From CAVVST01 sp963750995 (GTDB lineage Bacteria; Acidobacteriota; Vicinamibacteria; Vicinamibacterales; UBA2999): a stretch of 64,000 nucleotides of DNA. The translations under genes were made by a program, and so were the position numbers. The notes beneath the pieces are model-generated. The model was not told the DNA's origin and ran no database searches. It saw only the letters and a list, made by a program, of their open reading frames with translations. The DNA is taken from NCBI GenBank assembly GCA_963750995.1, contig CAVVST010000001.1:1-64000 (forward strand), read 5' to 3'. Of this stretch, positions 19,144 to 27,521 are shown piece after piece (within the stretch, counting starts at the first letter, position 1; every line of letters begins with the position of its first letter).

Positions 19144-19208
19144 TAGCGCCAAGCGAACGGGCCGCGATCCCGTTCCGAGACAGTCACGTCGCTGCAGGGA
19201 GGGATTCG

Positions 19209-19646
19209 ATGATGAGAAAGCTTGCTCGTGGAGCAGTGCTCGTCGTTAGCGCGGGGCTGGTGCTGGTCCTCCAGGCCGTACCGCTGTCGGCGCATCATGC
19301 GTTCGCGGCGGAATTCGACGCGAGCAAGCCCATCCAATTCAAAAAGGCGATCGTCACCAGGATGGAGTGGGTCAATCCGCACGTGTGGATCCACATCGAC
19401 GTCGCACTCCCTGACGGCAAGGTCGAGAAGTGGGCGATCGAGGCGGGTACGCCGAATGTCCTGTTCCGGCGCGGGTTCACCAAGGCCGATCTGCTGCCCG
19501 GCACCGAGATCGTCGTCGACGGCTATCGGGCGAAGGATGGCTCGCGCCGCGCGAACGGACGCGACCTCACGTTGCCCGACGGCCGGACACTCTTCCTTGG
19601 CTCATCGGGCACCGGCTCGCCGGACGAAGCCAAGCGGCCGAACTAA
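19209..19646 (+). CDS. DUF6152 family secreted protein
   Basis: A 145-residue exported protein, a paralogue of the gene at 16960. The ribosome site GGGAGGG lies seven bases upstream of the ATG pair at 19209/19212. The signal peptide ends at VPLSA, and the mature protein begins HHAFAAEFDASKP, the family hallmark. EWVNPHVWIHIDV holds the NPH element and VEKWAIEAG the Trp. The C-terminal tail is polar. It is convergent with the minus-strand gene ending at 19670. By context it belongs with the WGEPDLQGIWSG-type proteins around it. Confidence 0.85.
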   Translation: MMRKLARGAVLVVSAGLVLVLQAVPLSAHHAFAAEFDASKPIQFKKAIVTRMEWVNPHVWIHIDVALPDGKVEKWAIEAGTPNVLFRRGFTKADLLPGTEIVVDGYRAKDGSRRANGRDLTLPDGRTLFLGSSGTGSPDEAKRPN

Positions 19647-19669
19647 GTAAACTGACGCCGGGGGCGCCG

Positions 19670-20660
19670 TTACTGCGCCTCCGGCGGATTCCCCGAAATA
19701 TACAGCTGGTATAGCTCCTCCTCGGTCGCCGGCACCTTCCGGGTGACGTCGATCGCCATCGTCTTGCCCTCCCAGTGCTTCACCAGGGGCTCGCGGCGTA
19801 GGTGGCCGAGCGCCGTCTCTTCCGCCATCTCCATGCAGCGGAACGGCACCAGGCGCACGTTCGGCTCGAGCCGGCGGTAGATCGGCACGCGGATCGTCCA
19901 CGGGCGGGTGAACACCTTCGCGTCCTCGATTCTCGCCTCGGTACTGAATCGCGTCGCGCCCCAGCGGCGTATAGCGCTCGGTCACGCGTAGCCCGTCGCT
20001 ATGGAAGTTCCCCGAACGATCGAACCACGTGTTGGGTGTAAAGCTCGACACGTTGACCACCAGCGTGTCGCCTTCCCACTTGCCGACCGAGTGCCCCATG
20101 AAGGCATCGCCCGGATAGGGCACGACGTCATCCATGTGGATGGTGCGGTCCGCGTTCCTGAACTCGAACGCCATCATCACCTTGGCCGTGCCCTGGATGA
20201 TCTGGAATTTGTACGGCATATACATCGCGCGCGGCACGCCCGGGAGATAGCACTTGATCTCCGGATCGCGATCGAGCCAGTTGGCGAAGTTTTCTTTCTG
20301 CCGCGCCGCGGCCCAGGGCTGATACGGAATCTCGTCGCCCTCGACGACGCCGACATCGGCGGGGATCCAGCCGATGGTGCCGAGCGCCACCACGGGCGCG
20401 GCCAGGACCGGCACGTCCGGATAGGCGCCGCGCTGCGCCACGATCGGCCGCGCATCATGACTGAGAAGATCCCAGTGCGCGAGGCTGTTCGCCTGCCAGA
20501 TGCCGCTGAAGTCGGGCTTGCCGTCGGCGGTACGGCGAACCTGCCCGGCGGCGCCTGCGTTGGCCTGTGATTCGCCGGTCTGCATCGAGAACAGGAAGAC
20601 GGCGCCGATGACAACGACTACCGCGATCGCGCTCACGGCGTGATTCAACGCGTTCCGCAT
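19670..20660 (-). CDS. Secreted protein of the wider WGEPDLQGIWSG family (one +1 shift)
   Basis: AAGGGAG eight bases before the ATG at 20660 fixes the start. A signal or anchor segment follows (AIAVVVVIGAVFLFSMQ), then TADGKPDFSGIWQANSL, the family's opening motif in a variant form, and SVGKWEGDTLVVNVSSFTPN in the middle. After RDAIQY near 19940 the frame turns into arginine-rich nonsense, while the adjacent frame reads FTRPWTIRVPIYRRLEPNVR and ends with YQLYISGNPPEAQ at 19670. One extra C in TACCGAG explains the break. The joined protein has about 330 residues. Function unknown. It is divergent from the paralogue at 20781, and the two promoters lie back to back. Confidence 0.7.
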
Positions 20661-20697
20661 ATCAGACGCTCCCTTCGCAGACACGTAGGTGGGCGAC

Positions 20698-20726
20698 GTT
20701 GTACGAGAATTGATCTGCTAAGTCAA
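20698..20726 (-). promoter_or_regulatory. Promoter of the minus-strand gene starting at 20660
   Basis: On the minus strand, TTGACT (20726-20721), a 17-base spacer and TACAAC (20703-20698). Predicted transcription begins about 30 bases before the ATG. Confidence 0.5.
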
Positions 20727-20733
20727 ATGCGCG

Positions 20734-20764
20734 TTGACAGTGCTGGGAGGCGGGTATCTACTAT
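20734..20764 (+). promoter_or_regulatory. Promoter of the plus-strand gene starting at 20781
   Basis: TTGACA at 20734-20739 and the block TATCTACTAT at 20755-20764, which offers TATCTA (15-base spacer) or TACTAT (19-base spacer) as -10. The same TATCTACTAT block occurs at 23016 before the paralogous gene at 23041. The leader would be only about 10 bases, starting at the ribosome site. Confidence 0.45.
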
Positions 20765-20780
20765 GCGCGGGAGGACGGCT

Positions 20781-21893
20781 ATGAACGGTCGAGGTTTGAC
20801 GGCGATCGTGGCGGTGATGGCCATCTGCGTCCTGTCTCTCGGCGGCGCCATGGCGCAGCAGGCCGCGGCACCGCGTACGCCGTGGGGTGAACCGGACCTG
20901 CAGGGCATCTGGAGCGGCGAGACGCTGACACCGCTCGAGCGGCCCGCACGGTTTGCCAATAAGCCGATCCTCACCCCGCAGGAAGCGGCGGCCGTCGAAG
21001 AGGAAATTCACTCGAGGCCCGGGCGCGACGATCGGTCGGCCCGGGGCACGGAACGCGACGTCGCCCGCGCGTACAACGAACACTGGCTGCCGCCGGCGCA
21101 GCGGCTGGTCGACGGTCGCACCTCGCTGGTCGTCGACCCGGCTGATGGCAAGGTTCCGCCGCTGACCCCCGAAGCGAAGAAGCGCACAGAAGAGATGCGC
21201 GAGTATCTGCAGGCCTTGCTGCAGGGCACATCGGGTGGAAGGGCTGGCCCCATTTCGCCACGGCGCAGCGAGCCCCCGCCGGTGTACAACGTGGCGCGCA
21301 TGAACCGTTCCGACGGCCCGGAAGATCGCCAGACGACCGAGCGGTGCTTCGGTGCCAACATGCCCAATCTCGGATCGGTCTATCGCATCGTCCAGTCGCC
21401 CGGCGCGGTCGGGATTTATCACGATTCGGGACAGGGCCAGGGATTCATCCGCACGATTCCCGTGGACGGCTCCGCTCATCTGCCGTCGCGGATCCGGCTG
21501 CTGCACGGCGATGCGCGCGGACGGTGGGACGGCGACACGCTCGTCATCGACACCACTAACTTTTCGCAAAAGATGGACTACCGCGGATCGCGCGAAAATC
21601 TCCATCTCGTCGAGCGGCTCACGCGTACCGGTCCGAACCGCGTCACGTATCGCGTCACAGTCGAGGATGCGACGACGTGGACGAGACCGTGGACGATCGA
21701 CGTGCCGTGGGACCGGCTGCCCGACAAGTTGAACCAGGTGTACGAGTCAACCTGCCACGAGGGCAACTACGGTTTGCTTGGCATGATGGCGAACACGCGC
21801 GCCGCCGAGCGGCTGTACAAAGAGGGCAAGGGACCGGATCCGGCGACGCAAGACAACGCCACCGGCGGTGGCGGCGGCGGCGGACTGGAGTAG
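20781..21893 (+). CDS. Secreted WGEPDLQGIWSG-family protein
   Basis: A 370-residue exported protein. GGGAGG six bases before the ATG at 20781 fixes the start. The signal peptide ends at GAMAQQ. The mature protein begins RTPWGEPDLQGIWSGETLTP and carries the full family set: a charged block (RPGRDDRSARGTERDVARAY), VDPADGKVPPL, a Ser/Pro-rich stretch (GPISPRRSEPPPVYN), RMNRSDGPEDR, a lone Cys (ERCFGANMP), YRIVQSPGAVGIYHDSGQG, RWDGDTLVIDTTNFSQKM, WTRPWTIDVPWDR, YESTCHEGNYGLLG, and an Ala/Gly-rich tail ending near DNATGG. Four copies lie within 25 kb. The enzymatic role is unknown. The fusion at 41872 links the family to an SGNH esterase. A perfect inverted repeat follows the stop. Confidence 0.85.
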   Translation: MNGRGLTAIVAVMAICVLSLGGAMAQQAAAPRTPWGEPDLQGIWSGETLTPLERPARFANKPILTPQEAAAVEEEIHSRPGRDDRSARGTERDVARAYNEHWLPPAQRLVDGRTSLVVDPADGKVPPLTPEAKKRTEEMREYLQALLQGTSGGRAGPISPRRSEPPPVYNVARMNRSDGPEDRQTTERCFGANMPNLGSVYRIVQSPGAVGIYHDSGQGQGFIRTIPVDGSAHLPSRIRLLHGDARGRWDGDTLVIDTTNFSQKMDYRGSRENLHLVERLTRTGPNRVTYRVTVEDATTWTRPWTIDVPWDRLPDKLNQVYESTCHEGNYGLLGMMANTRAAERLYKEGKGPDPATQDNATGGGGGGGLE

Positions 21894-21904
21894 CAAAACT
21901 GTAA

Positions 21905-21990
21905 GGGGGTCGGGGGTCATTTTTAGAGGACAGTCGAAAATCAGCTACGACGTGAATTCGACTGTCCTCTAAAAATGACCCCCGACCCCC
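21905..21990. repeat. Perfect 34-bp inverted repeat (REP-like)
   Basis: Arms at 21905-21938 and 21957-21990 are exact reverse complements over 34 bases, enclosing an 18-base loop. The outer part is G-rich (gggggtcgggggtc) and the inner part A/T-richer (atttttagaggacagtcgaa). It lies between the stops of two convergent genes (21893 and 21994). Such long perfect palindromes suggest a dispersed REP-type element. It could also end transcription from both sides. Confidence 0.85.
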
Positions 21991-21993
21991 CAC

Positions 21994-22952
21994 TTAACAG
22001 CGCGCGGCTTTGTTGGAGGGATCGGCCGTCGTGCCGCCGGGCTTGTCACGGTAGACCTCGTGGCAGTGCAGGCAGGCGTCCGCGATCTGATTCGTCACAT
22101 CTGAGACCGCCTCGCGATTTCTCGATTGCGACGCCCGATACGCGGCCCTTCCCGCTTCAGCCATTTCCGCGGTGAACTGAATCCAGTCCGCGCGGTCCGC
22201 CGGCACCGGCTTCCCGTTTTCACACCGGCGGTCGGGCGCCAGCAGCAGCGGCGCCGATTCGGCGATCGCAATCGCCGCGTAATCGACCAGTTCCCATCCC
22301 GAATAGATGCCTCCTCCCCAGTCCACCCATGAAAATGCCGCAGTGTCCGGTTGGTAGACAGGCTTCGGTGCCGCCGGATCGTAAGACTGGACCTGGAAGA
22401 GCAGGTTGGAACTAGGAAACAGGATCCCCCGCATCAACTGCGCCAAGTTGCCCGGGGGCTTGGCGGAAGTGATCGCCACCGCGGCGGCGCTCGCCGACGC
22501 AGCAGCGGCAGTTCGCGGTGCGCTCGCGGGAGGACCGACGAGCGTGATCTGCTTCAGCATGGCGTCGCCGCTCAGTTCCGCCGATCCAGCGGGGAACGCG
22601 CTGCGTCTTCAGCAGATGCGCCACGAGGTCGGTCGCCTGCGCGCGAGAGATCGTGCCCGGACTGGTCGCCGGCATCGTCTTCTCGATCTTGTCGACGAGC
22701 TCGAGCAGCGGCCGCTTGTCCCACGTGCGCAGAAAATCCATGCCGGCGAGCGGCGGCCCCAAGCCTCCGGATAGCATGGACCCATGGCAGGGTGCACACT
22801 GCGCGTCGTAGATGGCCTGCCCGCGCTGCGCCTGCGCCTCGGTGTAGACCCGGTCCGCAACCGTCTTTCCGGCCTGCGCCACCATCGGTCCACGAGACGC
22901 CGCCGAACAGCAGAGCCGCGAGCACGATGGTGAACCGCCAGCATGACCGCAT
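21994..22952 (-). CDS. Diheme c-type cytochrome (two +1 shifts)
   Basis: Three frames combine into one exported protein of about 318 residues. The signal peptide (MRSCWRFTIVLAALLFGG) starts at 22952. The next frame holds a class I cytochrome c domain with CAPCH and an axial Met in KTMPATSPG. The last frame (from MLKQITLVGPPAS) ends with a helical segment and CLHCH close to the C-terminus, the arrangement of class II (cytochrome c'-like) proteins. The joins are near 22885 (TGGACCGATGG) and near 22600 (GTTCCCCGC); each needs one base removed. Such proteins carry electrons in the periplasm. It is divergent from the paralogous gene at 23041. Confidence 0.7.
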
Positions 22953-22996
22953 CGGCAGGAATCCTACCACCGCCCCAAGGGCCCCGTGAACGCCCG

Positions 22997-23025
22997 TTGA
23001 CACCCTCGTGGACCCTATCTACTAT
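22997..23025 (+). promoter_or_regulatory. Promoter of the gene at 23041
   Basis: A near-consensus pair, TTGACA (22997-23002) and TACTAT (23020-23025), separated by 17 bases. The expected transcript start near 23032 coincides with the GGAGG ribosome site, so the leader would be only about nine bases. Confidence 0.6.
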
Positions 23026-23040
23026 CCAGCCGGAGGTTGC

Positions 23041-24167
23041 CATGACTGCTCGACGCATCGCGCTCGTGCTCGCGACGGTGGCCGTTGTGGTGCGGTCGGT
23101 GATCGCGCTCGCCGCGCAGGGACCCCAGGCTGTACACGCCGCCGAAGACGTCATGGGGCGAACCGGATTTGCAGGGCATCTGGAGCGGCGAAACGCTGAC
23201 GCCGCTCGAGCGTCCTGCGAAGTTCGCGGGCAAGCCGGTGCTGACGCCGGCGGAAGCCGAAGCCCTCGAGGAGGAGGTTGCATCGCGCCCCGGACGGGAC
23301 GACCGGTCGAAAAAGGGAACGGAGAAGGACGTTGCGCAGGCCTACAACCAGCACTGGCTGGCGCCGCCGACCAAGCTCGCCGACGGGCGGACCGCGCTCA
23401 TCGTCGATCCCGCGGACGGCAAGGTCCCTGCGATGACACCCCAGGCGCAGGCGCGTGCCACCGCCATGCGCGAGTATCTCGAGGCGCTGCTTCAGGGCAC
23501 GTCGGGCGGAAAACCCGGACCGATCTCGCCTCGCCGCCAGGAGCCGCCGCCGTTCTACAACATTGCGCGCATGAATCGTTCGGACGGGCCGGAAGATCGC
23601 CAGAACAGCGAACGCTGTTTCGGCGCCACGATGCCGATTTACGGCGCGGTCGCCCGCATCGTGCAGTCGCCCGGGATGGTCGGCATCTACTACGACTCCG
23701 GCCAGGGCCAGGGCGTGATCAGGACGATCCCGGTGGACGGCTCGGCGCATCTGCCGTCGAAGATCCGGCTGCTGCACGGCGATTCGCGCGCGCGCTGGGA
23801 CGGCAACACGCTCGTCATCGATACCACCAATTTCACGCAGAAGATGGACTTCCGCGGCTCGCGCGAGAACCTCCATCTGGTCGAGCGGCTGACGCGCGTC
23901 GCCGAGGGCCGGGTCACTTATCGCGTCACCGTCGAGGATCCCACCACGTGGACACGGCCGTGGACCTTCGAGGTGCCCTGGGAACGCATGCCCGAGAAAC
24001 TGAACCAGGTGTTTGAGTCGACGTGCCACGAGGGCAACTACGGCCTGCTGGGCATGATGGCCAACACACGCGCCGCCGAGCGGCTCTTCCGGGAAGGGAA
24101 GGGCCCGAACCCGGAGCTGCAGGACAACGCCACCGGCGGCGACAGCGACGGCGACATCGGCAGATGA
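23041..24167 (+). CDS. Secreted WGEPDLQGIWSG-family protein (one +1 shift)
   Basis: The ATG at 23041 follows CGGAGG and opens a signal peptide (MTARRIALVLATVAVVVRSV). The hydrophobic leader is in one frame. From about 23150 the family protein continues in the next: KTSWGEPDLQGIWSGETLTP and so on to DNATGG. An extra base near 23145 (GCCGCCGAAGACG) explains this. The joined protein has about 374 residues and matches the paralogue at 20781 closely over all landmarks (RMNRSDGPEDR, RIVQSPGMVGIYYDSGQGQG, RWDGNTLVIDTTNFTQKM, YRVTVEDPTTWTRPW). It leads an operon with two DUF6644 membrane proteins, 19 and 13 bases apart, so the unknown function probably involves a membrane partner. Confidence 0.8.
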
Positions 24168-24186
24168 CCGATGACGTGCGCGGTTG

Positions 24187-24756
24187 ATGTCGATTCGCGC
24201 GGCGGTCGAGTGGCTCGCCAACACCGAGTGGAGCATCGCACTCCATGAGTCGCAGTACGCCTACGCGACGATCGAATCGGTGCACGTGTGGGCGTTGTGC
24301 CTGTTCGTCGGGTTCGCCGTCCTGCTCGATCTGCGCCTGATCAACGTCATCTTCCGCGACGTGCCGGTTTCGGACGTCGCGCGGCGCCTGCTGCCGTGGA
24401 CGAAGGCGGGGTTCGTGGTCATGGTCATCAGCGGCATCCTGCTCTTCTACGCGATTCCGCTGCGCACCTACCTGAACATCTTCTTCCGCATCAAGGCGGT
24501 CCTGCTGATCCTGGCTGGTCTCAATGCGTTCGTCTTCCATCACGGCATCTACGCGAAGTTGTCGGAGTGGGACGTCGGCGTCACGCCGCCGCGTCCAGCG
24601 CGCGTGGCCGGGATGTGTTCGCTGGTGCTGTGGGCGGCGATCGTATGCTCGGGCCGGATGATCGCCTACAACTGGTTCGACTGCGGCAAGCCCCTGCCGG
24701 CGGTGATCGCCGCCGCCGCGGGCTGCACGGCCGCCGACATCGATCCTTACCGGTAG
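24187..24756 (+). CDS. DUF6644 family membrane protein
   Basis: A 189-residue protein with about five membrane helices. The N-terminal region has paired His residues near the first helix (IALHESQYAYATIESVHVWA), then VGFAVLLDLRLINVIF, the recognisable DUF6644 opening, followed by WTKAGFVVMVISGILLFYAI and a C-terminal NWFDCGKP. Conserved His and Trp at helix ends are compatible with heme or quinone binding, but this is inference. The start was taken at the ATG at 24187, not the TTG just before. It is the middle gene of a three-gene operon, followed by a shorter paralogue. Confidence 0.75.
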   Translation: MSIRAAVEWLANTEWSIALHESQYAYATIESVHVWALCLFVGFAVLLDLRLINVIFRDVPVSDVARRLLPWTKAGFVVMVISGILLFYAIPLRTYLNIFFRIKAVLLILAGLNAFVFHHGIYAKLSEWDVGVTPPRPARVAGMCSLVLWAAIVCSGRMIAYNWFDCGKPLPAVIAAAAGCTAADIDPYR

Positions 24757-24769
24757 GGGAGACTACGAG

Positions 24770-25243
24770 ATGCTGTTGCCGTTATTCCAGGCGCTCGAGA
24801 ACAGCGCGATTGGCACGGCGGTGCGCGACTCGCTGTGGCTGTTCCCGGTGGTCGAAGTGTTTCACCTGCTCGGCCTCGCCGTCATCGGCGGCGCGGTGCT
24901 CGTCGTCGACTTCCGGCTGCTGGGCCTCGGGCTGCGCAACCATCCGGTGTCGCGGCTCGCCCGCGATGTGCAGCCGTGGGTGGTGGGCAGCCTCGTGCTG
25001 ATGATCGCCTCGGGCGTGCCGCTGTTTCTGTCTGAAGCGGTGAAGTGTTATTACAGCTTCGCGTTCTGGACGAAGATGACCGCGCTGCTGCTGGCCGTCA
25101 TCTTCACGTTCACCGTCCGTCGTTCCGTGGTGTTCGCCCCGGCGGGCCGATTCGCGCCGGCGTCGTATCGCGCCGTCGCGATTACGTCGATTGCGCTGTG
25201 GTCCACGGTCGGCTGGGGCGGCCGCTGGATCGGCTTCTCGTAA
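24770..25243 (+). CDS. DUF6644 family membrane protein (second copy)
   Basis: A 157-residue, four-to-five-helix membrane protein that parallels its neighbour: LWLFPVVEVFHLLGLAVIGG, VDFRLLGLGLRNHPVSRLAR, WVVGSLVLMIASGVPLFLSE and FWTKMTALLLAVIF. GGGAGACTACGAG upstream of the ATG at 24770 gives a weak ribosome site. With the preceding gene it probably forms a two-subunit membrane unit working with the secreted protein at 23041. A palindromic element follows the stop. Confidence 0.75.
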   Translation: MLLPLFQALENSAIGTAVRDSLWLFPVVEVFHLLGLAVIGGAVLVVDFRLLGLGLRNHPVSRLARDVQPWVVGSLVLMIASGVPLFLSEAVKCYYSFAFWTKMTALLLAVIFTFTVRRSVVFAPAGRFAPASYRAVAITSIALWSTVGWGGRWIGFS

Positions 25244-25257
25244 CGCGGATCACAACG

Positions 25258-25314
25258 ACGTAGTGTCCGCCTTCAGGCGGACTTGGGAAGTCCGGATAAA
25301 GCCGGACACTACGT
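25258..25314. repeat. REP-like double hairpin between convergent genes
   Basis: Outer arms acgtagtgtccg (25258-25269) and cggacactacgt (25303-25314) are perfect 12-base complements. Inside are two further small hairpins (ccgccttcaggcgg and tccggataaagccgga). It sits between stops at 25243 and 25324 and may act as a terminator or be a mobile palindrome. It is unrelated in sequence to the repeat at 21905. Confidence 0.75.
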
Positions 25315-25323
25315 GCGGAGCTC

Positions 25324-26487
25324 TTACTTCGGAAAATTGCCGACGGTGCGTGCTTCACCGGTGCCGCCGCCGCTCGCGTTGTCCTGGGTGGCGGGATCGG
25401 GACCTTTGCCTTCCTTGAACAGCCGCTCGGCGGCGCGTGTGTTGGCCAGCATGCCGAGGAGGCCGTAGTTGCCTTCCTGGCACGTGGATTCGTAGACCTG
25501 GTTCGGCCCGGCCGGCTGCCGCAGCCACGGCATCTCAAACGTCCACGGCTTCGTCCACGTCGTCGGATCCTCCACGGTCACGCGGTAGTTGATTCGATCC
25601 TCGGCCACGCGCGTAAACCGCTCGGTGAGGCGCAGGTTCTCGCGCGATCCGAAGAAGTCCGTCTTGTTGGTGAAGTTGGCGACGCTCACGACGAGCGTGT
25701 TGCCCTCCCATCGGCCGCGCGCGTCGCCGTGCAGGACGCGGACCTTCGACGGCAGGTGCGCCGATCCATCCACCGGAATGGTGCGCATGAAGCCCTGGCC
25801 CTGGCCGAAGTCGACGTAGATGCCAACCTGGCCGGGGGACTGGACGATGCGGTACATCGCGCGTTCGTAGATCGGCATCGGCGCGCCGAAGCAGCGCTCC
25901 ATCGTCGAGCGGTCCTCGGGACCGTCCGAACGATTCATCCGCTCGATGTTGTAGGCCGGCGGCGGTTCGTTCCGGCGCGGCGAGATCGGGGCGCCGGGCC
26001 GGCCGCGCGCGGTGCCGTCGAGCAGCGCCCGCAGATACTCGCGCATCTCGCGCGTCCGCTTCTCGGCCTCGGGTGTCATCGGCGGGATGCGGCCGTCGGC
26101 AGGGTCGACGATCAACCCCGTGCGGCCGTCGGACAAACTGGTGCGGGGCGGATTCCAGTGGTCGTTGTACGCACCGGCGACGTCGCGTTCGGTGCCGCGC
26201 AGCGACCGGTCGTCGCGCCCGGGCGTGGATTCCACCCATGCTTCAACCGCTTTGGCTTCCTCCGGCGTGAGCACCGGCTTGTCGGCCCATCTCGCCGGGC
26301 GCTCGAGCGGTGTGAGGGTTTCGCCGTTCCAGATCCCCTGCAGATCGGGCTCGCCCCAGGGCGTGCGGAGCGCGGCTCCGGCGGTTGTGGCCGCGGGCGT
26401 CTGGCGTGGCTGGTTCGCCACGAGCGCGAGTGCCGGCGCCAGGAGCATCACGGTCGTCAGGACGAATCCCGCATCTCGACGTGTCAT
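25324..26487 (-). CDS. Secreted WGEPDLQGIWSG-family protein, last gene of the seven-gene operon
   Basis: A 387-residue exported protein with signal MTRRDAGFVLTTVMLLAPAL. It keeps every family landmark: RTPWGEPDLQGIWNGETLTP, RPGRDDRSLRGTERDVAGAY (as in the paralogues), ISPRRNEPPPAYNIERMNRS, RCFGAPMPIYERAMYRIVQS, GRWEGNTLVVSVANFTNKTD, WTKPWTFEMPW, YESTCQEGNYGLLG and DNASGG. Its ATG overlaps the stop of the amidase gene upstream (ATGA), so the two are translationally coupled. This ties the unknown family to the CRTAC1, cytochrome and amidase proteins of the operon. Activity unknown. Confidence 0.85.
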   Translation of the reverse strand: MTRRDAGFVLTTVMLLAPALALVANQPRQTPAATTAGAALRTPWGEPDLQGIWNGETLTPLERPARWADKPVLTPEEAKAVEAWVESTPGRDDRSLRGTERDVAGAYNDHWNPPRTSLSDGRTGLIVDPADGRIPPMTPEAEKRTREMREYLRALLDGTARGRPGAPISPRRNEPPPAYNIERMNRSDGPEDRSTMERCFGAPMPIYERAMYRIVQSPGQVGIYVDFGQGQGFMRTIPVDGSAHLPSKVRVLHGDARGRWEGNTLVVSVANFTNKTDFFGSRENLRLTERFTRVAEDRINYRVTVEDPTTWTKPWTFEMPWLRQPAGPNQVYESTCQEGNYGLLGMLANTRAAERLFKEGKGPDPATQDNASGGGTGEARTVGNFPK

Positions 26488-27521
26488 GTGGTCCTCCGCT
26501 GCGCTGAGTAATGTATCACCTCGTTTTCCTGAACCGTGTCCTTCGCCGTCGCGATGCGGTTCAGGTTTTCCTCGTAGGAGAGCGCCGAGGCGGCCCGCGC
26601 GATCGGTGGATAGATGTGCGTGCCGTAGACAGGGTAAGCCTCGGTGCGCAGGTGCGCGAGCATGTGATGCCCTGATCGCGTCTGCCGCTCGTGGCGGAGC
26701 GCCGAGATGTCGATGGGCGCCGTAACGATGCGCTCACCGGGACCCGGCGTGGCTTCCGCCAGCACACGGCCGTCGAAGTCCACGACCTGGCTGCCGCCCG
26801 GCCAGGAATACGGCGGGTAGTGGCGCAAGCTGGCGCCCTGGTTCGCAGCCACGACGTAGGCGAGGTTTTCCAGCGCCCGGCAGCGGTTCACCGTGCCCCA
26901 CCAGTTCATCGGTTCCGTCGAGCCCCACGGGTCCATGTAGGCTGATACGCGGATCAGCACCTCGGCGCCGTTGGCGGCGAGCTGGCGGAGAGCCTCGGGA
27001 AACAGCCAGTCGTAGCAGATCGCGCACCCAAGCCTTCCGATTGGCGTGTCGGCCACGGGAAACAGCGGTTCGTCGTACCCCTCCAGATCGTGCGGGCTCG
27101 AATGCACCTCGTACGGAATCCAGGGATTCACCTTCCGGTACCTGTACAGAATGCCCTCGGGCCCGATCAGGCAGGTGGTGTTGAAGACCCGGGCCGGCCA
27201 CCGGCGATCCATTTCGAGCATGGAGCCGCTCTGGATATAAATGTCGTATTCACGCGCCTTCCTGGCAAGCGCCTCGGTGTGCTCGTTGGGGATTTCGACG
27301 GCGAGCTTCTCGTGCAGCTCGCCAACGGCCGCGAACACGGGGGCCGCATGGGCGAACTCGGGAAAGACGACGAGCCGGACCGGCAGGAAGGGCGCGCTCC
27401 CCGCGACCGCAGCATCGATCATCGACAGGATGCGATCGGTGTTCGAACGCATTTGAGCCCGATCGATGGGGTTAGGCAGGTCGGTTTGACATGCGGCGGC
27501 GGTATATCGAATGGGTGTCAT
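26484..27521 (-). CDS. Nitrilase-superfamily carbon-nitrogen hydrolase
   Basis: A 345-residue cytoplasmic enzyme of the nitrilase/amidase fold. The Glu-Lys-Cys triad is visible: Glu in VVFPEFAHA, Lys in YRYRKVNPWIP, and Cys in LGCAICYDWLFPE. A second Glu lies in NRCRALENLAYV. By family knowledge it should cleave an amide, nitrile or carbamoyl C-N bond. The long linker around EVHSSPHDLEGYDEPL resembles the aliphatic-amidase and N-carbamoyl groups, but the substrate cannot be assigned. The ATG at 27521 overlaps the stop of the upstream gene (TAATG), and its own stop overlaps the next start. A cytoplasmic enzyme is unexpected in an operon of otherwise exported proteins. Confidence 0.85.
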   Translation of the reverse strand: MTPIRYTAAACQTDLPNPIDRAQMRSNTDRILSMIDAAVAGSAPFLPVRLVVFPEFAHAAPVFAAVGELHEKLAVEIPNEHTEALARKAREYDIYIQSGSMLEMDRRWPARVFNTTCLIGPEGILYRYRKVNPWIPYEVHSSPHDLEGYDEPLFPVADTPIGRLGCAICYDWLFPEALRQLAANGAEVLIRVSAYMDPWGSTEPMNWWGTVNRCRALENLAYVVAANQGASLRHYPPYSWPGGSQVVDFDGRVLAEATPGPGERIVTAPIDISALRHERQTRSGHHMLAHLRTEAYPVYGTHIYPPIARAASALSYEENLNRIATAKDTVQENEVIHYSAQRRTT

